From assembly GCA_964346275.1 (NCBI GenBank), contig CAYFUR010000026.1:1-38530 (forward strand): a stretch of 38,530 nt of DNA, given 5' to 3'. The notes below the pieces were generated by a model that was given only the letters and a program-made list of their open reading frames with translations, was not told the DNA's origin and did not search any database. The stretch is from CAYFUR01 sp964346275 (GTDB lineage: Bacteria; Sumerlaeota; Sumerlaeia; SLMS01). Position numbers and translations under genes: made by a program. This document shows, piece after piece, positions 17,055 to 24,536 of this stretch (position 1 is the first letter of the stretch; every line of letters starts with the position of its first letter).

Positions 17055-18203
17055 TCAAGGCCCGCTGGCCGAATCATCGCGTCCCAGCACCTTCTGGTAA
17101 ACATCGCGGATCCGTCCGCACATGGCCTCCTGGCTGAACTCCTCGCGAGCCCGCCGCAGAGCGTTCTCCGCCATTTTGAATCGCTTGTTGGATTGATCGA
17201 GCAGTTCCCGGATTCCCTCCGCGAGGGCTTCCGGGTCGGCCTTTCTCACCACGCGGCCCGTCACATTGTCCTGGTTCACGAATGGAACCCCGGTCGGCAA
17301 GTCACAGCAGACCACCGGCACGCCGCACGCCATGGCTTCGACCATGGAAAGCCCGAAGGCCTCGCTCGGCAGATGCGACGGCATCACGAAAACCTCCAGC
17401 GCCTGCAGGTGGGCCACCATCTCCTCGTCGGATAATTCGCCCAGGAAATGCGCCCGGTCCGCCACGCCGAGCTGATCCGCCAGCCGCTCCAGCCGCTCGC
17501 GCTCCGGGCCCTCCCCGATGATCAAGGCGTGGACCCGCGGCAAATACTGCAGCGACCCCACAAGAAACTGCAGGCCCTTGTAATAACGCAGCCGCCCCAC
17601 AAACCCGATCAGCGGAAACCCCTTGTAGCGGCGCTTGATCGCCCGCGCCTGGTGGGCCGATTCCACCGTTTGATCGAAAGGTTCCAGTGGCATCCCCAGA
17701 GGCACCGGGCGGCATTTCTCCCGAAAAGCGGAAAGAAAGGGCGAGCTGTCGATCAGCCGTGGCGACGTCGGCATAATCACGTCGCAGCGCCGCAGAAACG
17801 ACCGCAGGAAAGGCGCATAGAGCCCCAGCGCCCAACGCTGGCGGATGATGTCGCTGTGATAAGTCGCCACCACCGCCCCCCGTGGCCGTGTCAGAAGATA
17901 GGAAACATCGGCGGTCGGATTCGGCAGGTGGAAATGCCAGATGTCCGCCTCCAGCCGGCGCATGATTCTCGGGAACGCCGGAGAAATCGGCGCGGAAAAC
18001 TTCCGCCCCCATTCCCCCGCCTCGATGATCCGAACGCCCCTCCATTCCCGCTCGCGCGTCTCGCGGCATCGCGAATTCACAAGGATCGTGAAATCAAATT
18101 CATCCAGCAGGCCGCCCGCCATCCAGTTAATGGAACGCTCGATCCCCCCCAGCACGGGCGGCCAGAAATCCTTATAGACATGGATGACGCGCGGTTTGCC
18201 CAT
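17055..18203 (-). CDS. Glycosyltransferase family 4 (GT-B fold)
   Basis: The 382-residue cytosolic protein has the two Rossmann-like halves of GT-B enzymes. The N-terminal half has VYKDFWPPVLGGIER, the usual acceptor-side Gly-rich loop. The C-terminal nucleotide-sugar half has GFVGRLRYYKGL, IIGEGPERERLE and the EX7E motif in EAFGLSMVE, followed by MACGVPVV. These mark a retaining GT4 enzyme that moves a sugar onto a lipid or polysaccharide precursor; the sugar and acceptor are unknown. The ATG lies three bases after the dacB stop, so translation is coupled, and 79 nt separate it from the RND-ABC gene. Its place beside a peptidoglycan peptidase suggests envelope glycan or glycolipid synthesis. 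Confidence 0.92.
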   Translation of the reverse strand: MGKPRVIHVYKDFWPPVLGGIERSINWMAGGLLDEFDFTILVNSRCRETREREWRGVRIIEAGEWGRKFSAPISPAFPRIMRRLEADIWHFHLPNPTADVSYLLTRPRGAVVATYHSDIIRQRWALGLYAPFLRSFLRRCDVIMPTSPRLIDSSPFLSAFREKCRPVPLGMPLEPFDQTVESAHQARAIKRRYKGFPLIGFVGRLRYYKGLQFLVGSLQYLPRVHALIIGEGPERERLERLADQLGVADRAHFLGELSDEEMVAHLQALEVFVMPSHLPSEAFGLSMVEAMACGVPVVCCDLPTGVPFVNQDNVTGRVVRKADPEALAEGIRELLDQSNKRFKMAENALRRAREEFSQEAMCGRIRDVYQKVLGRDDSASGP

Positions 18204-18206
18204 CCG

Positions 18207-19739
18207 TCAGGGAAGCACTTCACTCTGGTGGATCTTCAGAACGAGATCGTCGATGAAATCGCGGGCTTCCCGCGACTTGCCCGGCTCGTAATCACTCACG
18301 ATGAACGTAAAGACATAGGGCGTGCCCCGGTGATTTCGTATATATCCGGCCAGGCCATGCGTCCCCGCCAGATAGCCTGTCTTGGCGGAGAGATCATCCG
18401 CCAGCGGCACGAAGCGCTCCTCCTGAAAGCGATTCTTTAAGGATCCGCCTCCCGGTTTCGCGAGCGACTCTCGAAACAAATCGCCGTGCGGGCTTTTCTG
18501 CATAGCCATGAGCAGCCCGCCAAACAGCCGCGCCGTCCCCTTGTTCACCGTGGAAAGTCCGCTGCCGTCCACCATCAGGAATCCCGTGCGATGAAGCCCC
18601 TCCTCGATCAGCCAGTCCGTTGCAGCGCGCCCGCCTTCGCGAAAAGAAGCCGGATAACCCAGGCTGAGCGCCGTCTCCCGCAGCATCGTTTCCGCGTAAA
18701 GATTCACGCTATCCGTGTTGGCGACGGGCAGCAAATCGGAAAGAGGCGGCGAGGTGTCCGTCGCTACCACGGTCGTTCCCGTCGTTGGAAAATCGCCGCG
18801 AAGGAAATCATGGCCCGAAAGCGCCGCGCCGCCGACGTCGATTTTCCGGCGCCGGAGTTCTTCCATCAGCAAGTAAGCTGTATAGCGCGCCGGATCATGG
18901 ATCGCAGCAAAATCATAGAAACGCGCTCCGGCAGGTATTCGGCCCCGCGCCCGGATTTCATTGCTGTCCGCGAAACGGTAGTAGCGAATTTCCGGTTCCC
19001 GCCCATTCCGCACGATACGCACCGAACCCGTCATCACCACATAGTCCGTATCTGGACGCAGATCATACGACGCCAGACGCCCCGGACCCTTGTCCGCTTT
19101 CCACAGAACGTCCACCACGTTATCGTTGTAATTCAACCCGCTCACTTCGGCGCTATACCACTCGCCTCGCTCCAGCGGCTCCCATCCCAGGGCCACCGGG
19201 TCGTCCTCGTATCGCCGTCCGTCTCCGATCACATTTCCCACCACCGAACGTACTCCCGCCTCCCGCAGGGCCTTCGCCCACTCGCGAACCACTTTCGTCA
19301 CATCGTCCGGATCGTCACTGAGCCTGGGCCCCAGGCTCGGGTCTCCTCCGCCCACAATGAGGATATCGCCGTAGAGTGCCCCTCCCTCGATCGAACCATC
19401 CAGCTCCACCGTGGTTTCGAACCGATAGTCCGGGCCCAGAACATCCAGCGCCGCGCCTGTCGTAACCAGCTTCATCAGCGAGGCCGGCGTCACCGCCTTG
19501 TCGGCGTTCACGTCCAGATGCACAATCCCTCGCCTGGCATCCGCCAGATAGGCAGACAGCGTTGCCTGCTCGCCGAGATCCGCCTCGAAAAACGAATCCA
19601 TCACCTGGCCCGTCAGGACGTCCGTGACGACGGGATTATGATCCGTATAGGGGAGGGCCTTCTGGGCAAACGCGGCGCTTGAAAGAAGGCCAACAAACAA
19701 AGTGGCCAGGATTAAAGCTCGGAATCCACTTCGCGCCAC
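18207..19739 (-). CDS. dacB: D-alanyl-D-alanine carboxypeptidase/endopeptidase (PBP4, peptidase S13)
   Basis: This penicillin-binding protein trims or cleaves peptidoglycan stem peptides in the periplasm. The three serine active-site motifs are visible: SLMK (Ser87-Lys90 from this start), SVN in TDSVNLYAE, and KTG in LSAKTGYLAG. VDGSGLS, typical of S13, lies before the last. The large inserted domain between motifs 1 and 2 also fits PBP4. GTG 19739 gives a neat signal peptide (MARSGFR, a hydrophobic core, AFAQ) and only a 28-nt overlap with the preceding small gene. An ATG at 19805 is a credible alternative with a longer N-terminus. Neither start has a strong ribosome site, which fits coupling to the 89-residue gene. 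The length, about 510 residues, is normal. Confidence 0.92.
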   Translation of the reverse strand: MARSGFRALILATLFVGLLSSAAFAQKALPYTDHNPVVTDVLTGQVMDSFFEADLGEQATLSAYLADARRGIVHLDVNADKAVTPASLMKLVTTGAALDVLGPDYRFETTVELDGSIEGGALYGDILIVGGGDPSLGPRLSDDPDDVTKVVREWAKALREAGVRSVVGNVIGDGRRYEDDPVALGWEPLERGEWYSAEVSGLNYNDNVVDVLWKADKGPGRLASYDLRPDTDYVVMTGSVRIVRNGREPEIRYYRFADSNEIRARGRIPAGARFYDFAAIHDPARYTAYLLMEELRRRKIDVGGAALSGHDFLRGDFPTTGTTVVATDTSPPLSDLLPVANTDSVNLYAETMLRETALSLGYPASFREGGRAATDWLIEEGLHRTGFLMVDGSGLSTVNKGTARLFGGLLMAMQKSPHGDLFRESLAKPGGGSLKNRFQEERFVPLADDLSAKTGYLAGTHGLAGYIRNHRGTPYVFTFIVSDYEPGKSREARDFIDDLVLKIHQSEVLP

Positions 19740-19981
19740 TGCTGGCGCAGCCGCTCGAAACGCGCGGCGTAAATCCGTTCGAATGCATCGAGTCTCTCCG
19801 GACATTCTTCCTCCACGAGCTGGCGCATTTTGTTGATCTCGATTTCGATGTCGATCCAGGGAAGATCGCTTTGAAGGATCAGCGCCGAAACTTTCCACGC
19901 CCGCCTCTGCAGTTTCCTGGCGAGGCTCGGGCCCGGACCATGTTGCTCATCTTCCGGCGGCGGGAAAGAAGAATCCATCAT
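19712..19981 (-). CDS. Small hydrophilic coiled-coil protein, unknown function
   Basis: This 89-residue frame is supported by context: its ATG overlaps the TGA of the upstream membrane-protein gene as ATGA, a classic coupling signal, and its end overlaps the start of dacB. The product is highly charged and has no signal peptide or membrane segment. From about residue 25 onward it looks like one or two long helices (DIEIEINKMRQLVEEE, then FERIYAARFERLRQQW) that could form a coiled coil. It is probably cytosolic and might link neighbours in the operon. I do not recognise the family. Confidence 0.7.
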   Translation of the reverse strand: MMDSSFPPPEDEQHGPGPSLARKLQRRAWKVSALILQSDLPWIDIEIEINKMRQLVEEECPERLDAFERIYAARFERLRQQWREVDSEL

Positions 19982-22350
19982 GCGGAGCCACTTTCATCGC
20001 TCGGGTACCCCGTCCAGGAGGCGGCGACACCCCACGCCACAGCATAGCAAATGCCACCAGCAAGCCACGTCGCGAGCTGGCTCGCATGAACGGAAAGAAG
20101 CGCCGCCAGCGGAGCCGCCAGCACCGAAGCAAATCCATTGATACCCCACGCCCAGGGAATCAGCGGGCGGGCCGCATCGAGCTGGCGCAGGCCCCAAGGC
20201 ATCGGCCGGCCCAGCGACCACGCCAGCGGCAAGACCGACACCGCCAACAAAACCATGCGCATCCAGCCGGGCATCCACCAGGCCACCGATTCAGCAAAAA
20301 ACAGCAGAATAAACGACAACCCCGCAAAGCCAAGCACCACGGGAAAGATCCGCCTCTCGATCCCCCGGCGGCTCGCCACCGGCGCGGTATAGCTCCCGAT
20401 TCCCGAGCCGATCAAAAAAACCGCAAACACCAGCGACGCCGCAACCACCGGATGAGCCAGGAAATACGTGCTCCGCTGGAAAATCGCCATTTCAAAAAGA
20501 AGAAATCCCAGCCCGAGACTGGTGAAATAGATCCAAACCCGGCTCCTGCTCGCCCTCCCCCGGCCGCGCGGCAGCTTGCCCAGAGGGAGAAGGACCAACA
20601 ACACCGCCAGTCCCCCCGCCACAATCAGCTTGGCCGCGATCGCCAGCAGCGCCCAGTCCAGCCACATCAATCCCTGGCGGCCAAATTCCCCCCAAAGCCG
20701 CGGCAGGTTTCTCCATTTCATGGATTGCCAGAAATAGGGCTGCAGATCCGTTGCGGGCGTAATCGAATACCAGTCCGCATCAGAAGGAACTTCTCCTTCT
20801 CCTTCGCCCGCCAGCAGCGCCTGCGCGGTGTCAAAAAACACCGGCCCGGCGAGTCGATGGAAACGATTCGCCTCCTCTCGTTCCAGCCCCGGCAGGGCTG
20901 CCAGGTCGAAGTCCCATTCCCCGGAAAAGGCACGCAGAACATTCCGGTCCGCAACCGTCAGTTCCTCATTTGAGAGAAGCACCAGCCCCTCCTGCATCGA
21001 GCGCAACATGGCCGCTTTCGCCAGCGCCCCTTCCCCGAGAGCGGATCGCGCCATCGCCAGCAGCTTGGGCGCCCGCCGTGGCGGATTGGAGAGCCGCAGG
21101 GGGATCGCCAGAATCCCTCCCGGCTCCAGCCGCTCCAGGGCTTGCTCCAACGCTTCCACCGTCAATGCGTAATCCTCGCTCGCCGCGTCTCCCTCTTCCG
21201 CGGCGGCTTCCAGGAAAATGATCGAAAAACGCGCCTCGGTTGTCCGCAGGAATTGCCGCGCATCGCCATGGCGCGTTGATACGCGGTCTGGCAGCCCGCG
21301 CGAACGAAAGAGATCAACCACCTGCGGATTATTCTCGATCCAGACCGTATCCCGCTCCGGGGATCGAAGGAAACCCAGCCATTCGCTTGTTCCCAGAACG
21401 GCGACGGGGCCATCGGGCCTCAGCTGAAACGGCGCTTGGCCCAGCGTGGCATCGAAATAATCCGCCCCTGCGGCGGCGGAAGCATCGTGGGGAAGGGGAA
21501 GGGCCCGATCCGAGCCCAGCACCAGCGCGTCCTGCGATGGAATCGACTCCATCCATTGCAGGCTCAGGCCGGGAGAGATCCGAATACTGTCCGACCGGAT
21601 CACAGTCGCCTTCGCCCGCAGCCCAGGCCGCTCTTCGATGACTTCCGCGCCGGGAAGATCCAGCAGATAGGAAAGCCTCTTGAAATCGGAAACGGGCAGA
21701 CCCGGTAAACCCACGGCCATCCAGGTTCCGATGCAAACAACCCCTCCGAAGGCCACTCCACCGGCAGCCCGATGCTGTTTGTAAAACGCCAGCAGAGCCC
21801 CCGCTCCCAGCGTAACCAGTGGGACGATGAGAAGCGCCGTTTCCAGAAAGAAAGATGTCAGAAGAAAACTGGAGAGCAGGCTTCCCGCTCCCGAACCGAA
21901 AAGATTCGCGGCGTATAAACGCGGAGTTTGTTCGGGCCAGCGCATGAACACCTGGCCAATGCAAAGGGCCAGGCCGAAAAATGGGATAAAAGAAACAAAA
22001 TCAATGAGCAGGAGTTTTCCCAATTCACGAAGATCCCACACTGCAAAGAGCGGCCGGACCATAAAAGCCTGGGGTAAAAGAAACGCCCCCACCATGCCCG
22101 CACCGCCGACCATCAATCCGGTTAAAAAGAACCCGTCACCCCAGCGGACCGCCCGTTTTCCAAGGAGCGCCAGCAATGTCCCCGCGGCTCCGAATCCTAA
22201 AAGCGCCAGGGAAACCGCCAGCGATGCAAAGTGATGCCACTGGCTATAGCTGAAAACACGCAGCAGCAGGATTTCATAAGCCAGACCCGCCCCGGAAACA
22301 ACCGCGAGTGCCAGGTAATCAAGTTTCTTTGGCGCGGCGGGATTCTTCAT
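19978..22350 (-). CDS. Polytopic membrane protein with degenerate spermidine-synthase-like domain
   Basis: The 790-residue protein has an N-terminal block of about seven hydrophobic helices (about 10-225), a soluble region (about 240-600) and a C-terminal block of further helices. This layout matches membrane-bound spermidine/spermine synthase-like proteins. The soluble part has the Rossmann-like order GPVAVLG, then WIENNPQVVDLF, then HGDARQFL, then FSIIFLEAAAE, then LEPGGILAIPL. The glycine-rich SAM loop (GGGxG in active members) reads GTSEWLG, and the catalytic Asp position reads Glu. Aminopropyl transfer is therefore doubtful. The ATG at 22350 overlaps the pcm-like stop as ATGA, and its own TGA overlaps the next ATG. 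A longer frame to 22452 lies inside the upstream gene and is rejected. Confidence 0.82.
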   Translation of the reverse strand: MKNPAAPKKLDYLALAVVSGAGLAYEILLLRVFSYSQWHHFASLAVSLALLGFGAAGTLLALLGKRAVRWGDGFFLTGLMVGGAGMVGAFLLPQAFMVRPLFAVWDLRELGKLLLIDFVSFIPFFGLALCIGQVFMRWPEQTPRLYAANLFGSGAGSLLSSFLLTSFFLETALLIVPLVTLGAGALLAFYKQHRAAGGVAFGGVVCIGTWMAVGLPGLPVSDFKRLSYLLDLPGAEVIEERPGLRAKATVIRSDSIRISPGLSLQWMESIPSQDALVLGSDRALPLPHDASAAAGADYFDATLGQAPFQLRPDGPVAVLGTSEWLGFLRSPERDTVWIENNPQVVDLFRSRGLPDRVSTRHGDARQFLRTTEARFSIIFLEAAAEEGDAASEDYALTVEALEQALERLEPGGILAIPLRLSNPPRRAPKLLAMARSALGEGALAKAAMLRSMQEGLVLLSNEELTVADRNVLRAFSGEWDFDLAALPGLEREEANRFHRLAGPVFFDTAQALLAGEGEGEVPSDADWYSITPATDLQPYFWQSMKWRNLPRLWGEFGRQGLMWLDWALLAIAAKLIVAGGLAVLLVLLPLGKLPRGRGRASRSRVWIYFTSLGLGFLLFEMAIFQRSTYFLAHPVVAASLVFAVFLIGSGIGSYTAPVASRRGIERRIFPVVLGFAGLSFILLFFAESVAWWMPGWMRMVLLAVSVLPLAWSLGRPMPWGLRQLDAARPLIPWAWGINGFASVLAAPLAALLSVHASQLATWLAGGICYAVAWGVAASWTGYPSDESGSA

Positions 22351-23168
22351 CGTTCCTGGCGAGTCAGAGGAACAAATCGAACGGGCAGGATGCTGCGTGT
22401 TGTCATTTCTCCGCCTTCGTCTTTCGTTACCAGAATGAGATTTTGCGTCCATCCTGTCCGGCCCACGGGAATGACCATTCTCCCCCCCGGTTTCAACTGC
22501 GCGATGAGCGGAGGGGGTATATGTTCCGCCGCCGCGGTCACAATAATTCCATCGTAAGGTGCATGTTCTTCGTAACCGAAATAGCCGTCTCCATGAAGAA
22601 CGGTTATATTCTTATACCCTAATTCTTCCAGGTCCGACGCGGCATTTCGCGCAAGTTCACCAATGATTTCAATGGTGACAACATGCCGGGCAATCTGGGC
22701 GAGAATCGCCGCCTGGTATCCCGAACCCGTTCCCACTTCCAACACCCGGTCATCCGGTTCAAGCTCCAGCAATTCGGTCATGTAAGCCACAATGTAAGGT
22801 TGGGAAATCGTCTGGCCATGCCCGATGGGAAGAGGCCGGTCATCATAGGCCTGCGTTCTCTGGTTCGAAGGAACCAGCTCGTGCCGGGGAACAGTTCTCA
22901 TCGCCGCCAGCACGTCCGGATCATCCACATCATCATTCGCGATTTGATCTTTCACCATCGCGTTTCTCTGGGGCGCGTACAACGCACCTTGAAAATCGGG
23001 ACGGGAGACTGGTTCTGTTGGTGAAGTGGGAAGGTCCGCCTTGACTAAAACTTCTGGTTCGTTTTGAGGGTTTTTCTCCGGGGAATCCCTGTCTATTTCA
23101 CCACAGCTCGTTGAAAAACAGGCAAGGAAAGTAATGAAAAAAAGCTTCTGAAGAAAAGGCCGCCGCAT
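22347..23168 (-). CDS. pcm: Protein-L-isoaspartate O-methyltransferase with export signal
   Basis: The 273-residue protein has the PIMT core, which uses SAM to methylate isoaspartyl residues and start their repair. It shows VPRHELVP, RPLPIGHGQTISQPYIVAYM, the SAM loop LEVGTGSGYQAA, HGDGYFGYEEHAPYDGIIVTAA and LKPGGRMVIPVG. Unlike cytosolic Pcm (about 210 residues), it begins with a basic, hydrophobic segment (MRRPFLQKLFFITFLACF) holding two cysteines. It then has an Asp/Pro/Glu-rich spacer of about 45 residues, which looks like a lipoprotein or signal-anchor leader. ATG 23168 has AAGGAG about eight bases upstream; a longer frame to 23207 is less likely. It is first in the six-gene envelope operon. 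Confidence 0.93.
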   Translation of the reverse strand: MRRPFLQKLFFITFLACFSTSCGEIDRDSPEKNPQNEPEVLVKADLPTSPTEPVSRPDFQGALYAPQRNAMVKDQIANDDVDDPDVLAAMRTVPRHELVPSNQRTQAYDDRPLPIGHGQTISQPYIVAYMTELLELEPDDRVLEVGTGSGYQAAILAQIARHVVTIEIIGELARNAASDLEELGYKNITVLHGDGYFGYEEHAPYDGIIVTAAAEHIPPPLIAQLKPGGRMVIPVGRTGWTQNLILVTKDEGGEMTTRSILPVRFVPLTRQER

Positions 23169-23295
23169 CGGAAGAACTCCTTTCCAGGCATTTTTTATAA
23201 ATAGCAACTTCCCCTAAATACGGTCTGAATGCAACACATGGTAAACAAAAAGGCATTTTTTCGGGTGAACACCTATCAAAATTTCATCACCCCCC

Positions 23296-23326
23296 TTGAC
23301 ACACGCTCCTCGATGAATGCCATTCT
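23296..23326 (+). promoter_or_regulatory. Putative promoter of the AT-hook protein gene
   Basis: A consensus -35 box TTGACA (23296-23301) is followed 19 nt later by CATTCT (23321-23326). The -10 match is poor. AAGGAGA lies about nine bases before the ATG at 23360, so translation signals are strong. Confidence 0.4.
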
Positions 23327-23359
23327 TCTATTCAACAAAAGAAAAGGAGACATTCTCAC

Positions 23360-23851
23360 ATGGCAAAAAAAACGGCACAGCGTTACAGCGGTGAATTCAT
23401 CACCAAATACCTCACGCAGGATAAAGCTGAAGCTGTCCACTTGATTGAGAAGTTTAATCTCAAGCCGGAAAAGGACGGGAATCATACGACTTTCGACATC
23501 GACGATTCCCACAAGAAATACATCGAATCCGCGGAATTCAAAAAGGCCGTCTCCGAACTGGCCAATACGCTGGACGCGCTTGAAAAAGCCGAAAAGACCC
23601 TCGGTGGCTCCACCGCCGCCGCTCCCACCGGCAAAAAGCGCGGCCGCAAACCAGGCCGCAAGCCGGGAAGGAAACCCGGCAGCAAAAAAGGCGGAAAACG
23701 TCCCCGCCTCTCCGACGAACACAAAAAGTGGATCGCTTCCCAGGCCAAAAAAGGCGAAACCTCGGCTGCCATCATGCGGGCATTCCCCAGCCAGTATGGC
23801 TTCGAAGTCACCTACCAGACGATTAACAAGTACGCAAAAGCCGGAAAGTAA
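23360..23851 (+). CDS. AT-hook DNA-binding protein, probable nucleoid-associated or regulatory
   Basis: The 163-residue basic protein has three parts. Residues 1-80 are a charged helical region (LTQDKAEAVHLIEKFNL, KKAVSELANTLDALEKAEK) that I do not recognise. Residues about 90-112 hold a tandem AT-hook-like array, KKRGRKPGRKPGRKPGSKKG, expected to bind the minor groove of AT-rich DNA. Residues about 115-160 look like a small helix-turn-helix (DEHKKWIASQAKKGETSAAIMRAF, then VTYQTINKYAK), as in resolvase-like or sigma-like HTH folds. There is a strong ribosome site and a strong terminator, so it is monocistronic and probably well expressed. No enzyme motif is present. A DNA-architectural role is inferred. 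Confidence 0.8.
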   Translation: MAKKTAQRYSGEFITKYLTQDKAEAVHLIEKFNLKPEKDGNHTTFDIDDSHKKYIESAEFKKAVSELANTLDALEKAEKTLGGSTAAAPTGKKRGRKPGRKPGRKPGSKKGGKRPRLSDEHKKWIASQAKKGETSAAIMRAFPSQYGFEVTYQTINKYAKAGK

Positions 23852-23883
23852 GCGGCTCTTCTCAAAACTCAAAACCACGGAAC

Positions 23884-23922
23884 AAAAAAATCCCCCGGGC
23901 GTGATGCCCGGGGGGACTTTTT
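23884..23922. terminator. Bidirectional terminator between the AT-hook gene and tRNA genes
   Basis: A 9-bp G+C stem (CCCCCGGGC paired with GCCCGGGGG, loop GTGAT) is followed on the plus strand by CTTTTT and preceded by seven A. It can therefore end the AT-hook transcript on plus and the tRNA transcript on minus, whose 3' end at 23925 lies just beside it. Confidence 0.9.
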
Positions 23923-23924
23923 GG

Positions 23925-24002
<78 letters not shown>

Positions 24003-24038
24003 GCAAATCTCTCATTTCTTTCCCGCTCCGCGCCGAAA

Positions 24039-24115
24039 TGGTGGGCGGAACAGGATTCGAACCTGTGACCCCCAGCTTGTAAGGCTGGTGCTCTAACCAG
24101 CTGAGCTACCCGCCC
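24039..24115 (-). tRNA. tRNA-Val (anticodon TAC)
   Basis: On the minus strand the acceptor GGGCGGG pairs with TCCGCCC. The anticodon stem CCAGC/GCTGG surrounds loop CTTACAA, giving anticodon TAC for valine. The T loop is GGTTCGAATCC. Discriminator A and an encoded CCA complete the 77-nt gene. It is first of the two-tRNA unit. Confidence 0.96.
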
Positions 24116-24536
24116 AGGTTCGTAGCGGCACCGCGCCTCAGCAGCGGCGGAATGGGAACGTGCGCATTTTCCGCCCCCGAGTCAAGAGCGAAATACAGAG
24201 TTTTCAGGCGAATTTCGACCCCCTTCCGCACTCTTTATTATCCAATTAACAATATCGCTATAATTAAGGGCGCGTGAAAACTCTCTCAAAACCGACTCCA
24301 ACGATCCCTCCACCCCTTCAAAATGCCAAAAAACAACTTTTTTGAGGCTTTCTATTCAGAAAGTCCTTGCGAATACGGAATCAAGATGTTCCCCGGTGAA
24401 ACCGATTACAGATGAATAAGAGCGAAAAAGGCAGGCAGAGCGCCCCCCCGGACTCATCTGAAGCCCCAGAATCTTCCTCAAAGGGGGAAGTGGTCCGAAA
24501 GACCGTCCCGGTTTCACTCCTTTCCGGGGCGGCCTT
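24116..24536. other. Gene-free interval with an AT-rich core, upstream of the tRNA pair
   Basis: I see no convincing gene here. It should hold the promoter of the tRNA pair (minus strand) and the 3' end of mutY. On the minus strand TTGACT at 24179-24184 is a possible -35, but no good -10 follows. An AT-rich patch at about 24230-24268, including TATAAT at 24259-24264, stands out against the GC-rich surroundings. Short frames here overlap mutY or lack a start site. Confidence 0.5.
24497..24532 (-). terminator. Possible terminator of mutY
   Basis: A 9-bp stem with one G-U pair (24503-24511 with 24524-24532) and a 12-nt loop lies five bases after the mutY stop. On the minus strand it is followed by TCTTTC, a weak T tract. 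Confidence 0.55.

Noticed and set aside
22351..22452. N-terminal extension of the membrane protein with an Arg-rich peptide
   Set aside because: It would overlap the PIMT gene by over 100 bases. ATG 22350 with the ATGA overlap is much more likely.
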